Shown here: one piece after another, positions 44,656-56,408 of the stretch
How the letters are laid out: each line of letters begins with the position of its first letter
Numbering within the stretch: position 1 is the first letter of the stretch
Assembly: GCA_946965045.2 (NCBI GenBank)
Contig: OX337228.1
Location: 1,054,001 to 1,118,000 of the forward strand
Reading direction: 5' to 3'
DNA: 64,000 bases
From: Epithemia pelagica
Lineage: Eukaryota; Bacillariophyta; Bacillariophyceae; Surirellales; Surirellaceae
Program-made: the position numbers and the translations under genes
The notes under the pieces: model-generated
Databases searched by the model: none
Seen by the model: the letters and a program-made list of their open reading frames with translations, nothing else
What the model was told of the DNA's origin: nothing

Positions 44656-45315
44656 TCAGGTATATAGTACCAGCAAAAGAAGGACAATGGCGGTGATAAA
44701 GAGAATGGCAATCGTACATAATTGAAATCGATCCTTGGTACCCAAAAAGTCGGACAACTTCCCCATGACAACGCCCAATTGTTCCTCGGCTTCTATCAGA
44801 TCCGATTCCATCTCATCCAACATTTTCCCCTGCTGACCAATTTCTTCATGAATATTTTCGGCCATGGTTCCCACGCGCGAGACGGCAGCATCCAACTGAT
44901 CCAGTGTCTCGTCTTGATGTTGACGATGTTGATGCAACAAGAGAGACTCTCGTTGGTGATTGGTATAGCTGTTGTTGTGTTGATTGGATCCATTGCTTAA
45001 ATGGCTGTTGTTGGTATTGCTACCCGGTCCATCGGCTTCTCCATTTGTCGACAACATGTTGTAATGGCTTTTGGGAGAGGCTGTGGCGGATGAGGATAAT
45101 GTGGTGGTCGCAGTCGAGGTTACTCTTTGTTTGGCTTGATTCAGTCTATCTTGACATGCTTTGGAAAAACATTGTCGTTCATACAGTTCATTTGGTGGTA
45201 ATTGTGATGACCCACTGCTCAGTTGCACACAGGTATCCAAGTCATTGTAGGTTAACGAGGCATCTTTGATGCTCTTTTTCAAACTCTTTTTCACATTTCT
45301 CAGTTTGGTATTGTC
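44656..45315 (-). CDS. Qc-SNARE (syntaxin-6/SYP5-6-like), 5' end missing
   Basis: The last exon of a tail-anchored SNARE, beginning after an acceptor (tgtacag) at 45316-45317 with DNTKLRNVKKSLKKSIKDAS. An Asn/Ser/His-rich linker follows, then a SNARE helix (DETLDQLDAAVSRVGTMAEN to VVMGKLSDFLGT) whose central layer residue is Gln (EEIGQQGKMLDE region), then one C-terminal membrane helix (FQLCTIAILFITAIVLLLLV). Spacing and the DRxQxCxIAILF-like junction match syntaxin-6-type Qc-SNAREs of the trans-Golgi and endosomes. The exon or exons with the start codon lie upstream; reading through the intron leads straight into the N gap at 45496, so the start probably lies in or beyond the gap. The open frame to 45885 is only read-through. 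Confidence 0.75.
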   Translation of the reverse strand, partial: DNTKLRNVKKSLKKSIKDASLTYNDLDTCVQLSSGSSQLPPNELYERQCFSKACQDRLNQAKQRVTSTATTTLSSSATASPKSHYNMLSTNGEADGPGSNTNNSHLSNGSNQHNNSYTNHQRESLLLHQHRQHQDETLDQLDAAVSRVGTMAENIHEEIGQQGKMLDEMESDLIEAEEQLGVVMGKLSDFLGTKDRFQLCTIAILFITAIVLLLLVLYT

Positions 45316-45495
45316 CTGTACAAAAGAAGAAACAATTAGGTCTCTTGATATTCGCAAACAGATTCGACGCTCGAAGACAACGCAGTATCCGACACCAAGA
45401 TAGACCCAAGAAAAGCAAAAAGCATCCACACCTTCCTCTCTTCCGTTTTCCGGAATTCTAAGATCCACACTCCTTGTTGTTGTATGCGGGGAAGC

Positions 45496-45695
45496 NNNNN
45501 NNNNNNNNNNNNNNNNNNNNNNNNNNNNNNNNNNNNNNNNNNNNNNNNNNNNNNNNNNNNNNNNNNNNNNNNNNNNNNNNNNNNNNNNNNNNNNNNNNNN
45601 NNNNNNNNNNNNNNNNNNNNNNNNNNNNNNNNNNNNNNNNNNNNNNNNNNNNNNNNNNNNNNNNNNNNNNNNNNNNNNNNNNNNNNNNNNNNNNN
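45496..45695. other. Assembly gap (200 N)
   Basis: Exactly 200 undetermined bases, a size that looks like a placeholder. It probably hides the first exon(s) of the Qc-SNARE gene or part of its promoter. Confidence 0.95.
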
Positions 45696-46332
45696 CGTCA
45701 AGGGTGCACCAGACATTGGTTTGTGCGTTTGTGAAATGGCCTGGTCTTGTTTGAGAATTGGCACCACTCGCTTTATCGTAATAATCTGATAGAGATGCTT
45801 TGTTGTTGTTGTTGTCGGCCCAAAACAAAGAGAAGCCTTCCGTCCGTTTTTGCCGCCGTTGAAAGATGCACGTCACAACAGACACCTCGTACCTCGTACT
45901 CGTACCTCGTGGGCGCGTGTGTCGTGCGGCCGTTTCCCGTTTCAGTCTTGGTCACGTGTCGTTGGCACATTGAGGGAAAAGTACTGAAAATACCGGGAAA
46001 AGCTTTATCCAGTGTTTTCACCGGACATGAGGAGGAGTACTCTCGAGTGTCAAGACATAACTATCGTCGTTTAGTGGTTTAAGTATTAACATACCATTAA
46101 AGATGAGATGTAATACCAGTAGTACGTGCACTCGAGCGACAGGATGCGACACACCGGAGACGCCCATCTTCGCCACGGGTTGTTCGAGAGAGAAAAACCG
46201 ACGAGAACGGTGTGGAAGAACCAAAAAAACCAAAAGAGCGCACACCGAAGAGGTTCCAGAGGAGCAGAAAGGACAACCCTTTAGCAACAACGGGTGTGTG
46301 TGGTCCATCTGTTGGAGTGTGAAGAAGAAACC
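45696..46332. other. Upstream region of the ROCO gene
   Basis: Between the N gap and the ROCO start. Holds a short tandem repeat of ctcgtac (cctcgtacctcgtactcgta, about 45887-45908). No separate gene supported. Confidence 0.5.
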
Positions 46333-49300
46333 ATGACACGCCCCATGCCAATTCACTATCCGGGACGTGACCTTCGAACCGAGCCTCATGAATCGGAACC
46401 AACTCATGGTTCGTACGATCCCAGCACGTACGATGCCGCTCACAACAGCAACAACCCACTCTTGTGGGAAGACGCCGAAGATCAATTCCATCAACGGTTG
46501 GCGAGACGGAGTGGGGGAAATAGTAATGGGGGTGGTACTTCCAATAGTGGAAACAGCTTTTGGCGGACTTCAAGAGGCCTTGGTTCCAACAACACTAACA
46601 ACAACAACGCGGCATTGAGTACTCCGAGAAACAACAACAATAATGCACCGACCTCAAATGACAATCCCACTCCAATGACTCCGACATTTAGCAGCATGAG
46701 TCTTCACACAGGCAGTGGGCCCTCGCTGGGAGGAGGAGGAGGTGGAGGTCTTTTGGGTGCTGCTCTACAATCCCACAATTCACAACACTATATGGACACG
46801 GTAAGGCCCCTGGAACCTCATTTCTGCAAAATGCTGTGAAAACGCTGAGACTTACCTCTGGTACGGCGTCTTGTTTGATTTTTTATGGAATCCTCGTCAA
46901 CAGCAACAACAGTGGAGTGATGAAGATGCACATCCCCCGATCAACAGTGGTCGTCGGCGGAGGGATGTCCCGGACCATAATCGAAGCGCTGGTAGCCGTG
47001 ATTCCCTAAATGGGACCGATCGCGATTCGGCAAAGAAACAACGAGATCAGCAGAGACGGGCAGAAGCACGGTTGAAACGAGAAAGCTTTGCAAATCAAGT
47101 GGAAGCAGGTCACCTAGCGGGCGGCGATGATCATTTGGTGGACTCGGTTCCACCCGCCGGCGTCTTTGCGGATCTCATGCGGCACAACTCCAGTGGCGGC
47201 ACGGCATTGGAACGTTCCACTAGTGATCAATCTACTGGATCTATCCTTTATGGGAAAGCGCCCAATCCAGCATTGTTGGCCAAAACGGCATCCCTCATTT
47301 TCCCCACAGGCGTGGAGGCATCTTCGGGCGATTGTTCCGGTAGTAGCGTTGTGTTCCCCACGGCCAGTGGCGGTGGTGGGTATCAACACAGCAACAGTAC
47401 CGGCAGTATGAGTCATGAATCCAGTGATGCCAAACTACGCAAAATCAATTTACTCTTGGATCAATGTGAATCGGTCCGTTTCCCCTTTAAGAAAAAGTTG
47501 ATGCTTTGCAATTTGGACATTACCACGTTCGATATTCCGCTCAACTACCTGTGTGGGACACCCTTGGGGAAAACATTGCACAAATTGTCCTTGTCGGGGA
47601 ATCCTTTGGGGTCCATACCGGATATGCTCGTACAATCCCTACCGAGTCTACAGCATTTGGATCTTTCTCAGTGTCGTTTGCACAGTTTACCAAAAGAATG
47701 GAACTTGCCACAGCTCAAGAAGCTTGTGCTCTCGAATAATTCATTAAGAGATTTTCCAGAAGAGGTAAGCAAGAATGGACCGGTGGTCGCCCGTTTCATC
47801 ACTCCAGTCCTTCTCACGCCTTGTTTGAACAAACGTTTGTAGGGAATGCTGGCTGGACTTAGAGAGCTCAAAGATTTGGACATGTTTGGAAACAAGATAT
47901 CGGTCATTGTTGTTCCTCACAACCATTCGCTATTGTCCAAATTGGAAATTTTGAACCTTGGCTACAATGACATTTCGTACCTGCCGGATGAATTGGATCA
48001 ATTGCGTTCCCTTCGTGTTCTGAAGGTCCGCAACAATTTTCTCTCAAAAGTTCCGATGCGAGTTTGTGATATGGATCTCAAGTCCATTGAGGTTTCTTCC
48101 AATCCAATCAGCGTCCCACCCCTGGAGACCTGTGAACGAGGCATTGGCAGTATGAAACGTTATTATCAGCAAGTCCGTTTGGAAGACCAATCCAAAAACA
48201 GGACGGTTGAAGAATCCCATCGTCGAGGTGACCGCGGAAAAGGAAAAAAAGATTCCAAGAAAAAGTACAGTGGTTTTATGAAAAATCTCACTCTCTCCAA
48301 GTCGCCCGCAGCAGGAATCAAGAAGCAATCTTCTTCTCCCAGTGTTCTTCCTTCGTCAGCTTCAGCAATCCCCCTGACACAAACCAAAGCGAACCTCACT
48401 GTGGGTGCCAAGCAGCCAGAGACTCCCGATGACATTCCTCGTGAAGCGATTGTGAAAGCAACGCCGGCAACCGAATGGTCGGATGAACATGGTGTCATTG
48501 CTACCGATGCGGATGTGACAGACATTATGGTGGACAAACCACAAGAAATCACCGTGAACGATACTCTCAAGGTTATATTTGTGGGTATGGCAATGGTAGG
48601 AAAGACCAGCATGATCAAGAGATTGATTGAAGGCCGGAATGCCGTTATTCCTACACTTGACGAAAGAACGGTGGGTGTTGATATCTACGCATGGGACCCC
48701 AAACAGGACAAGCGGTTTGAGCATATTGATTCACGCATCCAATTTGAGGACAAGGAATTGGCACAAACCTGCGGTGATGTAGACGTAAAGTTCAGTGTGT
48801 GGGACTTTGCTGGTCAGCATGTGTACCATGCGACGCATGAGCTGTTCTTTTCTTCCAATGCTCTCTATGTTCTTGTTTGGGATATGGGTGCGACGAACAA
48901 AGACACCCTAAAACGGAAACCGTCCCATTTGGACGAACAGGGTGATTTCAAACTAAGTTACGATTCCGAGTCAGACAATGAAGGCGATGAACGTGATGGC
49001 GAAGATCGCAGTAGTGACGGGTTTTGTGCCGAGGAAGATGCACGGCGTGCGGATCGTGCGCTAGAACGCGACATTGACGAAAAGATTCAGTTTTGGGTGG
49101 ATTGCATTCAAAGCAGTGCACCCGGTGCTGCGATTTTACCAGTCGCGTCGCATGCTGACTACTTTGAAAGCAACGGAGGGCAAACTGAGGCGAAACGTAG
49201 ATGCAACATGCTGAAAGATCGACTGAATAGGCACGAGCAACAGCGCATTCAAGGAATCCAGCGTCGATTGCAGGAGTACAAAGACCAGAATCGCGCCGGT

Positions 49301-52045
49301 GACCCGGCAGCGCACCGATTACGCAATTTACTGTGCCCTGCCGCGAGGCCGAAACTTGTTTTTGGCGAGGGAGCAGAAGATTGCGTTGTTCGAGTGAGTG
49401 GTACTCAATATTCTGGTTTTGATCTTTTAACGGAGAAAATTGTGAATATCGCAACTGGACGATATCGAGGTCGCTGGATGTATCCCATCTTCCATGGACA
49501 TGTTGGTACACGTATTCCACGGATGCGGTTACAAGTGCGAGACGCTGTACGAGGAATGCGTGATCGTTTCAAGGTGGTCGAATGGGGTTACTTTATCAAT
49601 AAGATTCGAGAGAGTTTCAATCTTAGCTCTGTGGAAGACATATCGGATGCATTGCATTTCTTGACCAGCATTGGAGAACTCTCATATTTTGGAAGTGTGA
49701 TGGCGATGAATAATAGTCGAGTAGGAAAATGCAATATGGAAGTTGAAGAAAAAGCAATGCTCGACAACAGTGCCGGAGTAGAACCAGATATGGAACATGC
49801 TCAGGAAAAGATGGCAGACGAAGATGATGATGACCTCGATGACGAGGCCGTTCTTTCCATGGACGAAACAAGCATCACAGCACCGGGTACCGAGGATGGT
49901 TCACTCTCAACCGTTGAAGATTTCATGGCTAGTGGCTTATCTCAGTTTGTTTTCCTGAATCCCCGTTGGCTTGTCGCGGCTGTGGCATGTATATTACGAC
50001 ATGATTTGGATAGAGAAATTAAAGAAACTCGTCGTGTCTTGGAAGGAAAACAACCACTGGATCGGGCCGGTAGCTTTCAGGAAGCTTCGCTGAACTGCCC
50101 AGTCATTACGGCAGATGATGCAATGATGCTTTGGCAAGCCAAGAAAATAACGAAGAAGGCTGCTGAGCGTGCACAAGCCCATTCCAACAACATGACTGTG
50201 ACACCATTCGAATTCCTCCAACTTCTCTTGATTCGGTTTGGTGTCTTTGTTCCAATCGATTTAAGTATTGAGAAGGCCCTTCTTGGTGGGAAGGAATACG
50301 CTAGATTGGTCGATAGCATCAAAGGCTCTTCGTCGAAAGAAACAGATCTACCCCCCGAAGATGTGACAGTGGAACTCACTAACGAAGAGCTTGCGTTGAA
50401 GGCAAAATTCTTCTTCTTGCCCAGTTTACTTGGGCCTGGAGAACCAAGTGAGGTGTGGACCTACAAAAACTCGGAATCATGGAAGACAACATTGTGCCAC
50501 TCGGTGCTCTTCCCAGATGGTGTTCCACCGGGGTTGATGGAAAGACTGACAGCGAGCGTTCTAAGCTCTGTTTACGCTGTGTCGAGTCGACAAACAGAAA
50601 CACCAGGAAATGCGAGTAGTGACTCTGCAACATATGAAGGGCGGCTCACTGTGCGTGAGGTCCTTTGCTGGAGGACAGCTTTCTTCTTGAAGCTTGGGAC
50701 TGTTGTCGTTGGCGAGGATGGTTCACAAAGAGAAAGCATCGTCGAAATCTTCTGTCACTTAGCAGAACGTGAATCTCATCTCTGCGTCGGATCCGATTAC
50801 ATGGCAGTTGGGACGCGAAGGATCATTGTGAGTGGTAGAGGCCAGGTTGGCGATGGCGGACGAAAAATATGGAAGGGTGGCTACCTTTTGGTGTGCAAAT
50901 GTGTTACACGAGTGATGGAGGGGTATGGTGGTCTCGAATACGAAATTCAGGCGTTCTGTCCAGATTGCCTTGCCAAGAAATCGGTGAGCGAAGCGAGCTG
51001 GTGGGAATTCACAACAATACGAGCAGCTGTTAGGAATGCGGAACCCACTTTAAGATGTCAACACCACGGGCATGTAGTCGACACGCGATTTGTGGCTGGT
51101 CCAGTTGATTCCTTGCAAAAGCAAAGAGAAACTCTTCCCGCTTCTCCAGAACCGGACCCGGTATCCGTCCAAGAAATGCTAGGAGCGGTGGTTTTGGTCG
51201 GTCTTTGGGACGGCAAGTCAAGGAAGGTAATCAGGGCGGGGTCCGGTGTTATTGTAGATAGGAAACGTGGATTGATCGTAACGGCAGGACACACACTCAT
51301 GAATATTTGGGGTGACAATAAGTATCCCTTTGGTGAGAACTACTACGGCCTTCCTCAAGGCAAGGTTGTCATTGGTGTTATACCCGAACACGAAGATGTC
51401 CGGTCGAAGAAGAAGGGTATGGCAGTTTTTCGATATTTCGCCAAGATCGTTGCTAAAGATTCGAGCTTCGAAAAGGGGGAATGTCAGTTAGATGCCTGCG
51501 TATTGCGTATAACTACAAAAATGGAAAATGATGTTGGTGGCAATGGAGAAGAGTGCGGAGATCAACCAGAGATCATTCTTCTCAACAATGAGAAAGCCTT
51601 CCGGGAAGAGAACCTGAAAGTCTTGAAGATCTCCGCGAATGAATGTGAACTAGATGATCAAGTGAGAATACTTGGATTCAATCAAGGTGGAGAGGGTTTA
51701 TTGGGCCCAGGTGAAAGTCTGAATCGATTTGTAGATTTTGCCCGTGGTTATGTTTGCAAAAAGTTTGTGAGTTCAGGAGAAAAAGAAGCACAACCGATTG
51801 TGATGCCTGGGAGAACCGCAGGTCGTGATTTCTTCAATCCTCGAGAAGAAATTGCGGTTATTTGTCCAACGATTGGCGGTCACAGTGGCGGACCTTGTGT
51901 AAACCAACAAGGCGAAGTGATTGGCATTTTGAGTCGCGCCGATCCAGCCGACAGTCAACGCTGTTACTTGTCACCCGCTTCGGAATGGAAACCTCTGATC
52001 AAGCTGGCCAAAAAGTCGGACCGGAATTGGACAGGTGGTCTTTGA
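46333..52045 (+). CDS. ROCO protein (LRR-Roc-COR) fused to a trypsin-like protease
   Basis: Three exons (46333-46800, 46904-47764, 47843-52045), introns 103 and 78 bp, phase 0; 1843 residues. Order: Asn/Ser-rich N terminus; leucine-rich repeats about 345-560; a Roc GTPase with Walker A GMAMVGKT (about 691) and WDFAGQ (763); a COR-like region to about 1300; a CPDC...CQHHGH cysteine/histidine pair; and a C-terminal chymotrypsin-fold protease with H1593 (VTAGHT), D1660 (QLDACVLRI) and S1791 (GGHSGGPCV). All three catalytic residues are in the expected order and context, so the protease may be active. ROCO proteins are GTPase switches; the pairing implies GTP-controlled proteolysis (inferred). 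The exact acceptor at 46903 is one of two in-frame AGs. Start at the first in-frame ATG. Confidence 0.85.
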
Positions 52046-52441
52046 GTGCATCACCAAACGAGTCAAGGGAGATGGTATTCAAACTCCGGGTATTTGTAGA
52101 ATAGATTATTCATTACCCTTTCCTAGTGGACATAATCTTTGTGATTTAACCACAATATTATGAAACTAAAGAGGTACAAACAAAGTCATGTTCATAGCAT
52201 AGGGGTTTGGTTGTCAGGGTAATCGCTAGAGATTGAGAACCTCCATGTTGCATCTTGGACCGCTATACATTACAGTCATAATCTACACTAAGCTATACAC
52301 AGCGTTTTTCAAGAATGACAAGTGGCACATGGAACAGGGAATACTATTGAGAGTCCATGTTCCATGCAAAAAGGTAGGAGTACTCCGAAACGACCCAAAA
52401 TGTGTTTCAAGGTAGTTCCGGCCCAGACAATTCTCCTTCAT
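52046..52441. other. Region between convergent genes
   Basis: 3' flanks of the ROCO (plus) and AMBRA1-like (minus) genes; no feature recognised. Confidence 0.5.
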
Positions 52442-55400
52442 TTACAGAGCCTCGCTGTGGTCCATTGCGGATCCGGAACGAGTTGCTCCATCGGCCATGG
52501 GAGCAAAATGATAAAACATCCAAGGTCGTGTGCTCACCACACGGACTCGGCCTTGTTTGGTTCCATACACAAATCCATGCCCCGAATCTGGATGAAACCG
52601 TGCAATGTTGACGTCATCTTCTTTCGACAACATGGTGGATACTTGGCACATGTTGTGGTTGGAATGTGTGTGTCCACCATTGCCCACCAAACGAGCACTG
52701 TCCGCAGCACCACCACCACCATTCCTGGGAATGGTGGGTGTCGTGGCACGCAACCGATAAATGGAAGTTACGGGATGAAAAGTATCTCGTCCGTTGAGCG
52801 GTTCCCGAACACCATATCCAATCAAACAAAAGTTGGTGGATGGTGAAAATTTGACACAAGTTACAGCCGAGGCCTTGCCTCCATCCAAGGGACAGGCATC
52901 GAGCAATTGACCCAAACGTGGTTGATATCCCACAGCGACGGCCGGTAAGGGCAAGGACACGGGGGATATTTTTGTTGTATTGTTGTTGTTGTTTCGGAGT
53001 GGATCCTCATGTCCAGACAATCGCGTCCAAATCGAATCATCCAAGGGACTGGTATCCAAACTAATGGTCACGACGTGGGGTACATAACGCCCTTTTCGTG
53101 TTTGTAGTGGTACCGTAGACGATGTAATGGTCGAAAGAGGATGGGGTGGACGATAGGTGGTTGTAGTGGTTTGGTGGTGTACCACTGCCGTTTGCCTAGG
53201 GTGTTGGTTGGGAGGTGGATTGGCTCCTCCTCCCGGTGGAAGAGGAGGAGGGGAGGTTGCAGCTGCTTGGGCATTGCCATTATTATTTTGGGCTGTGGTT
53301 GTCGCTCGAATCGCCTCAGGGGTGGTAGTAGTGGTGGTGGCCACACCAAAGGAAAAGGATGGTTGACCAAACAACAAACTCGTACCAGCAGCAGCAGCAC
53401 CACCACCGGGCAAAAATCGACGACCCGGAGGAGGTGGAGGAGACAAGAGCATGGACGGTGATGAAATGGTGGGTTCGGGTGTGCGCGGCGCCACCTCTGG
53501 ATACAGGGCCGTGGGCGTCGTTGAACAAGCGGCCGACGATGATGACAAGCGCAACAAAGATCGTGGTGTGCCACTCTGGTGGCGTCCCATAGAACCATCC
53601 ATTGTGGGAGCCGCGAAATCCCCACCAAGCTCCTCCTCCTCTTGGCTATTGTTGGAATGTTGTTGTTGTACCAGAAACTGTTGGTACAATCGTTGCTGTT
53701 GTTCTTGTTGCTCTTCCAGTTTGGATTTTTGTTCGTACAAGACTTCTTCGTTGTGAACCAACTCCATGGCATTGTCGACACCATCGGGAAGCCAATATTC
53801 CACACAGGCACACAAGACTTTTCCATCGGGCGATACATCAAAACCTCCATCATTGTACAAGAGTGCTCGAGGAACAAACACTCGAGGCTATCGAATACAC
53901 CACACAGCAACAACCACACACAACGCAATAGAGGTTAGGGCTATCCACGTCACGACATGCACACACACAAGCCTCTCGTCTCTCGTCGTTTTGGTACGTA
54001 CATTACTGATTGGATACACTCGTGGTTGTTGTTGGGCCAGTGACCGTAACAAGGATGATGCATGGTTGGTAGAAGTACTACAATTGGGGGGTTTCACGGC
54101 CAGGTCCAACTGGAAATCCCACAAGCGCAAATAAAACGACGTCCCACCCGGTCGATTTCCTCGTCGAGCTTCTTCGGCGGAAGGAGGATTGACACCCCCA
54201 ATAATGAGTGTTTTGCCATTGGGTGGGAAATGAACACATCGTAACATGTGCCGTTGATCCATTTCCACCAACGTGGTAGTACTAGTGTTGGTCGAAGAGA
54301 GAGGATTGGAGGATGAACGGCTGTTCGTATGACTTTGTGTTGTTGTCGCACTCGTATCGGAATAGGACCGCGAAAAGTGCGGTCGAGACCCATTTCGTCG
54401 TCCCTGAAGCGTTTGGTTCTTGTTGCTGTGGTTGTGAGGTTCCGCATTTAGGTGTGGCACACTCCAAAAATGCAGTCGTGTGCCATTGGCAATGGCCAAC
54501 ACGGTCCCCGACGGATGAAAGGATAAACTAATAATGGCAAATTCCAATCGTACCATATGCAAACAAGTTCGTTCGGGCCAATTCCAAATGCGCACTTGAT
54601 GTCCCAAACAACCCGAGGCCACCAGGTTGGACCGGGTGGGATGAAATTTGACGGTCCACGGTGTGCGGGGATGACCCTCGAGGGATTGCAACAATCGTCC
54701 CGTAAGACAGGAGGCAATTTTGACGGAATGATCTCCATGCGTACTGGCCACGGCTTGACCGTCGGGAGAAAAGGCAATGGAAATGGTCGAGACGGCCCGA
54801 CTGCTGACGGGTCGGTGTCCGTGTTCGTCACGTTCGTCGTTGCCTCCTAAATGCGGTAAAAAGGCTGAATGGTATCCAACCGAGGAAATGTATTCGACAT
54901 AGTACACCAATTCGGAATGGATGGTGCACGGTCCCATTTCGCGATACGAAGAGGACGATGAGAGGGTGCTCAAGTTTTGTGGTTGTTGTGGTGGTGCTTG
55001 CAGTGGCGGTTTGGTGAGTTTGGGTTGCTCTTGTGACGACGACGTGTTGGGTTCGACGACGGTGGAGGATGTTGATCCTTCTCTCATTCGCGACTCCTCC
55101 TCCACATCATCATCATTGGGAGGCTGTGATGATGGTGGTGCTTGTGATTGTTGCTGTGGTGGTCGCGACGATGAAAAAGAGGAGGAGGGAGCGTTGGTAT
55201 GCAGAGAGACTGTATCAAAGACAGTCGAGGGCGATTCCACGTGACGCTCTTCTTCTTCTCCCGTCGCCGCCAATTCGGGTTCGGGTGTGGGAGGAAGCTG
55301 CTGATGCTTGCCCGTTGGATGCCATGGCCGACAAAAGGGCGCCACGGCTCGGACTCCTCGACATTGCCGATCGTACAAGGTTTCCAAAATAGATCGGGTC

Positions 55401-55768
55401 ATACCATTCGAATGAGGAATGCACCGTCGATGATCCAAAGATGCTTTCAAGATAGTGTGTCGAAAGGCGGCACCGGCTGGTCGGGGAGAAAGAGGAGAGG
55501 ACGATGATGATGATGAAAGAGATGTTCCTCCCGAGGAAGGAAGCGATGGGTTTTGGTTGTGGTAGGTTCTTCGTGTTCGTAGAGATGTCGCAGATCTTTG
55601 TCCCAGTACTAATCGAGGCGCCGCCGCCGCATTCGACGGAAGGTTACTGGTGACTCGTTGTCCATTATTATTCGAACTGGAAGATGGTTCGTCGGGTGGT
55701 CGAGAGGTCGAAGAAGCCGGCCCGTTGTTGTTTCGATTCGGTTGGTGGTCCATCACAAAGTTGTCCAT
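52442..55768 (-). CDS. AMBRA1-like WD40 protein
   Basis: Two exons (54002-55768, 52442-53887), intron 114 bp, phase 0; 1070 residues. The central part carries WD40 repeats closely matching the AMBRA1 N-terminal propeller: STHGDHSVKIASCLTGRLLQ, GHPRTPWTVKFHP, LVASGCLGHQVRIWNW, ISLSFHPSGTVLAIANG and MLRCVHFPPNGKTLIIGGVN. More repeats come after a long Gln/Pro/Ser-rich insert, near the C terminus (VTCVKFSPSTNFCLIGYG, VNIARFHPDSGHGFVYG). In animals AMBRA1 (DCAF3) is a substrate receptor of the CUL4-DDB1 ubiquitin ligase and promotes autophagy and cyclin D turnover; the same role here is inferred. The start is the ATG at 55768 before a polar, Ser-rich N terminus. The split propeller with low-complexity insert is typical of this family. 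Confidence 0.8.
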
Positions 55769-56408
55769 TATTGCAGGCTAATGTCTCGAGGAATGGCGGT
55801 TGTTGTATTGATATCTTGTTACTTCGTCGTCGGGGAGATGAGAGATTTCTACCCAAACAAAAAGGCCGTCGTTTTCAATTCGCCATGGTCGGCTCTCCCA
55901 TTAAATGGCACGGTGCGGAAGAGAAAGTAAGTACAATAGTATTGGGTTAGGTCACGCTGCTCTAAATTGTAGTGTATACATCGTGCCATGCCGGCGCCGT
56001 AAACAGTCTTGGTCCGTCTCGAGTCTACGAAGCACAAAGAGTATCCCCGCCGCACGAGCCGTCGGCCTTTGTGCATGTCTCGTACGAATCGGGCGTGCTC
56101 CTACACGGACGCGCGTGTCACCGAATGTCTCACCTGCGAGACATGAGCATCCCGGCTCTCGGAAGGCGCGCACAGAGCAAAGCTATGCCCATAGCTCACA
56201 CACTGGACAACCAGAAACAAGACCTCTAATACAGGAATACTCCTACTCCTACCTAGAAGTAGATCAAACGAAAAGTATCAGGACTGTAAAGTTTTATGTG
56301 CGGGAATATACTTCTACGATAGCAAGCATCTAGTTTCAAGGTATCTTGGTTTACCATTGTCTGTCAGAGTTGGGTTTTGTCGTGGCGAATCCTCCTCCCT
56401 TCTACACT
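55769..56408. other. Upstream region of the AMBRA1-like gene
   Basis: Promoter side of the AMBRA1-like gene and 3' flank of the EF-hand gene. Several short open frames, none with motifs. Confidence 0.5.

Noticed and set aside
44656-45885. 409-residue reading of the SNARE frame across the N gap
   Set aside because: The frame runs through an evident intron (acceptor at 45316) and through undetermined bases; the upstream part has no SNARE character.
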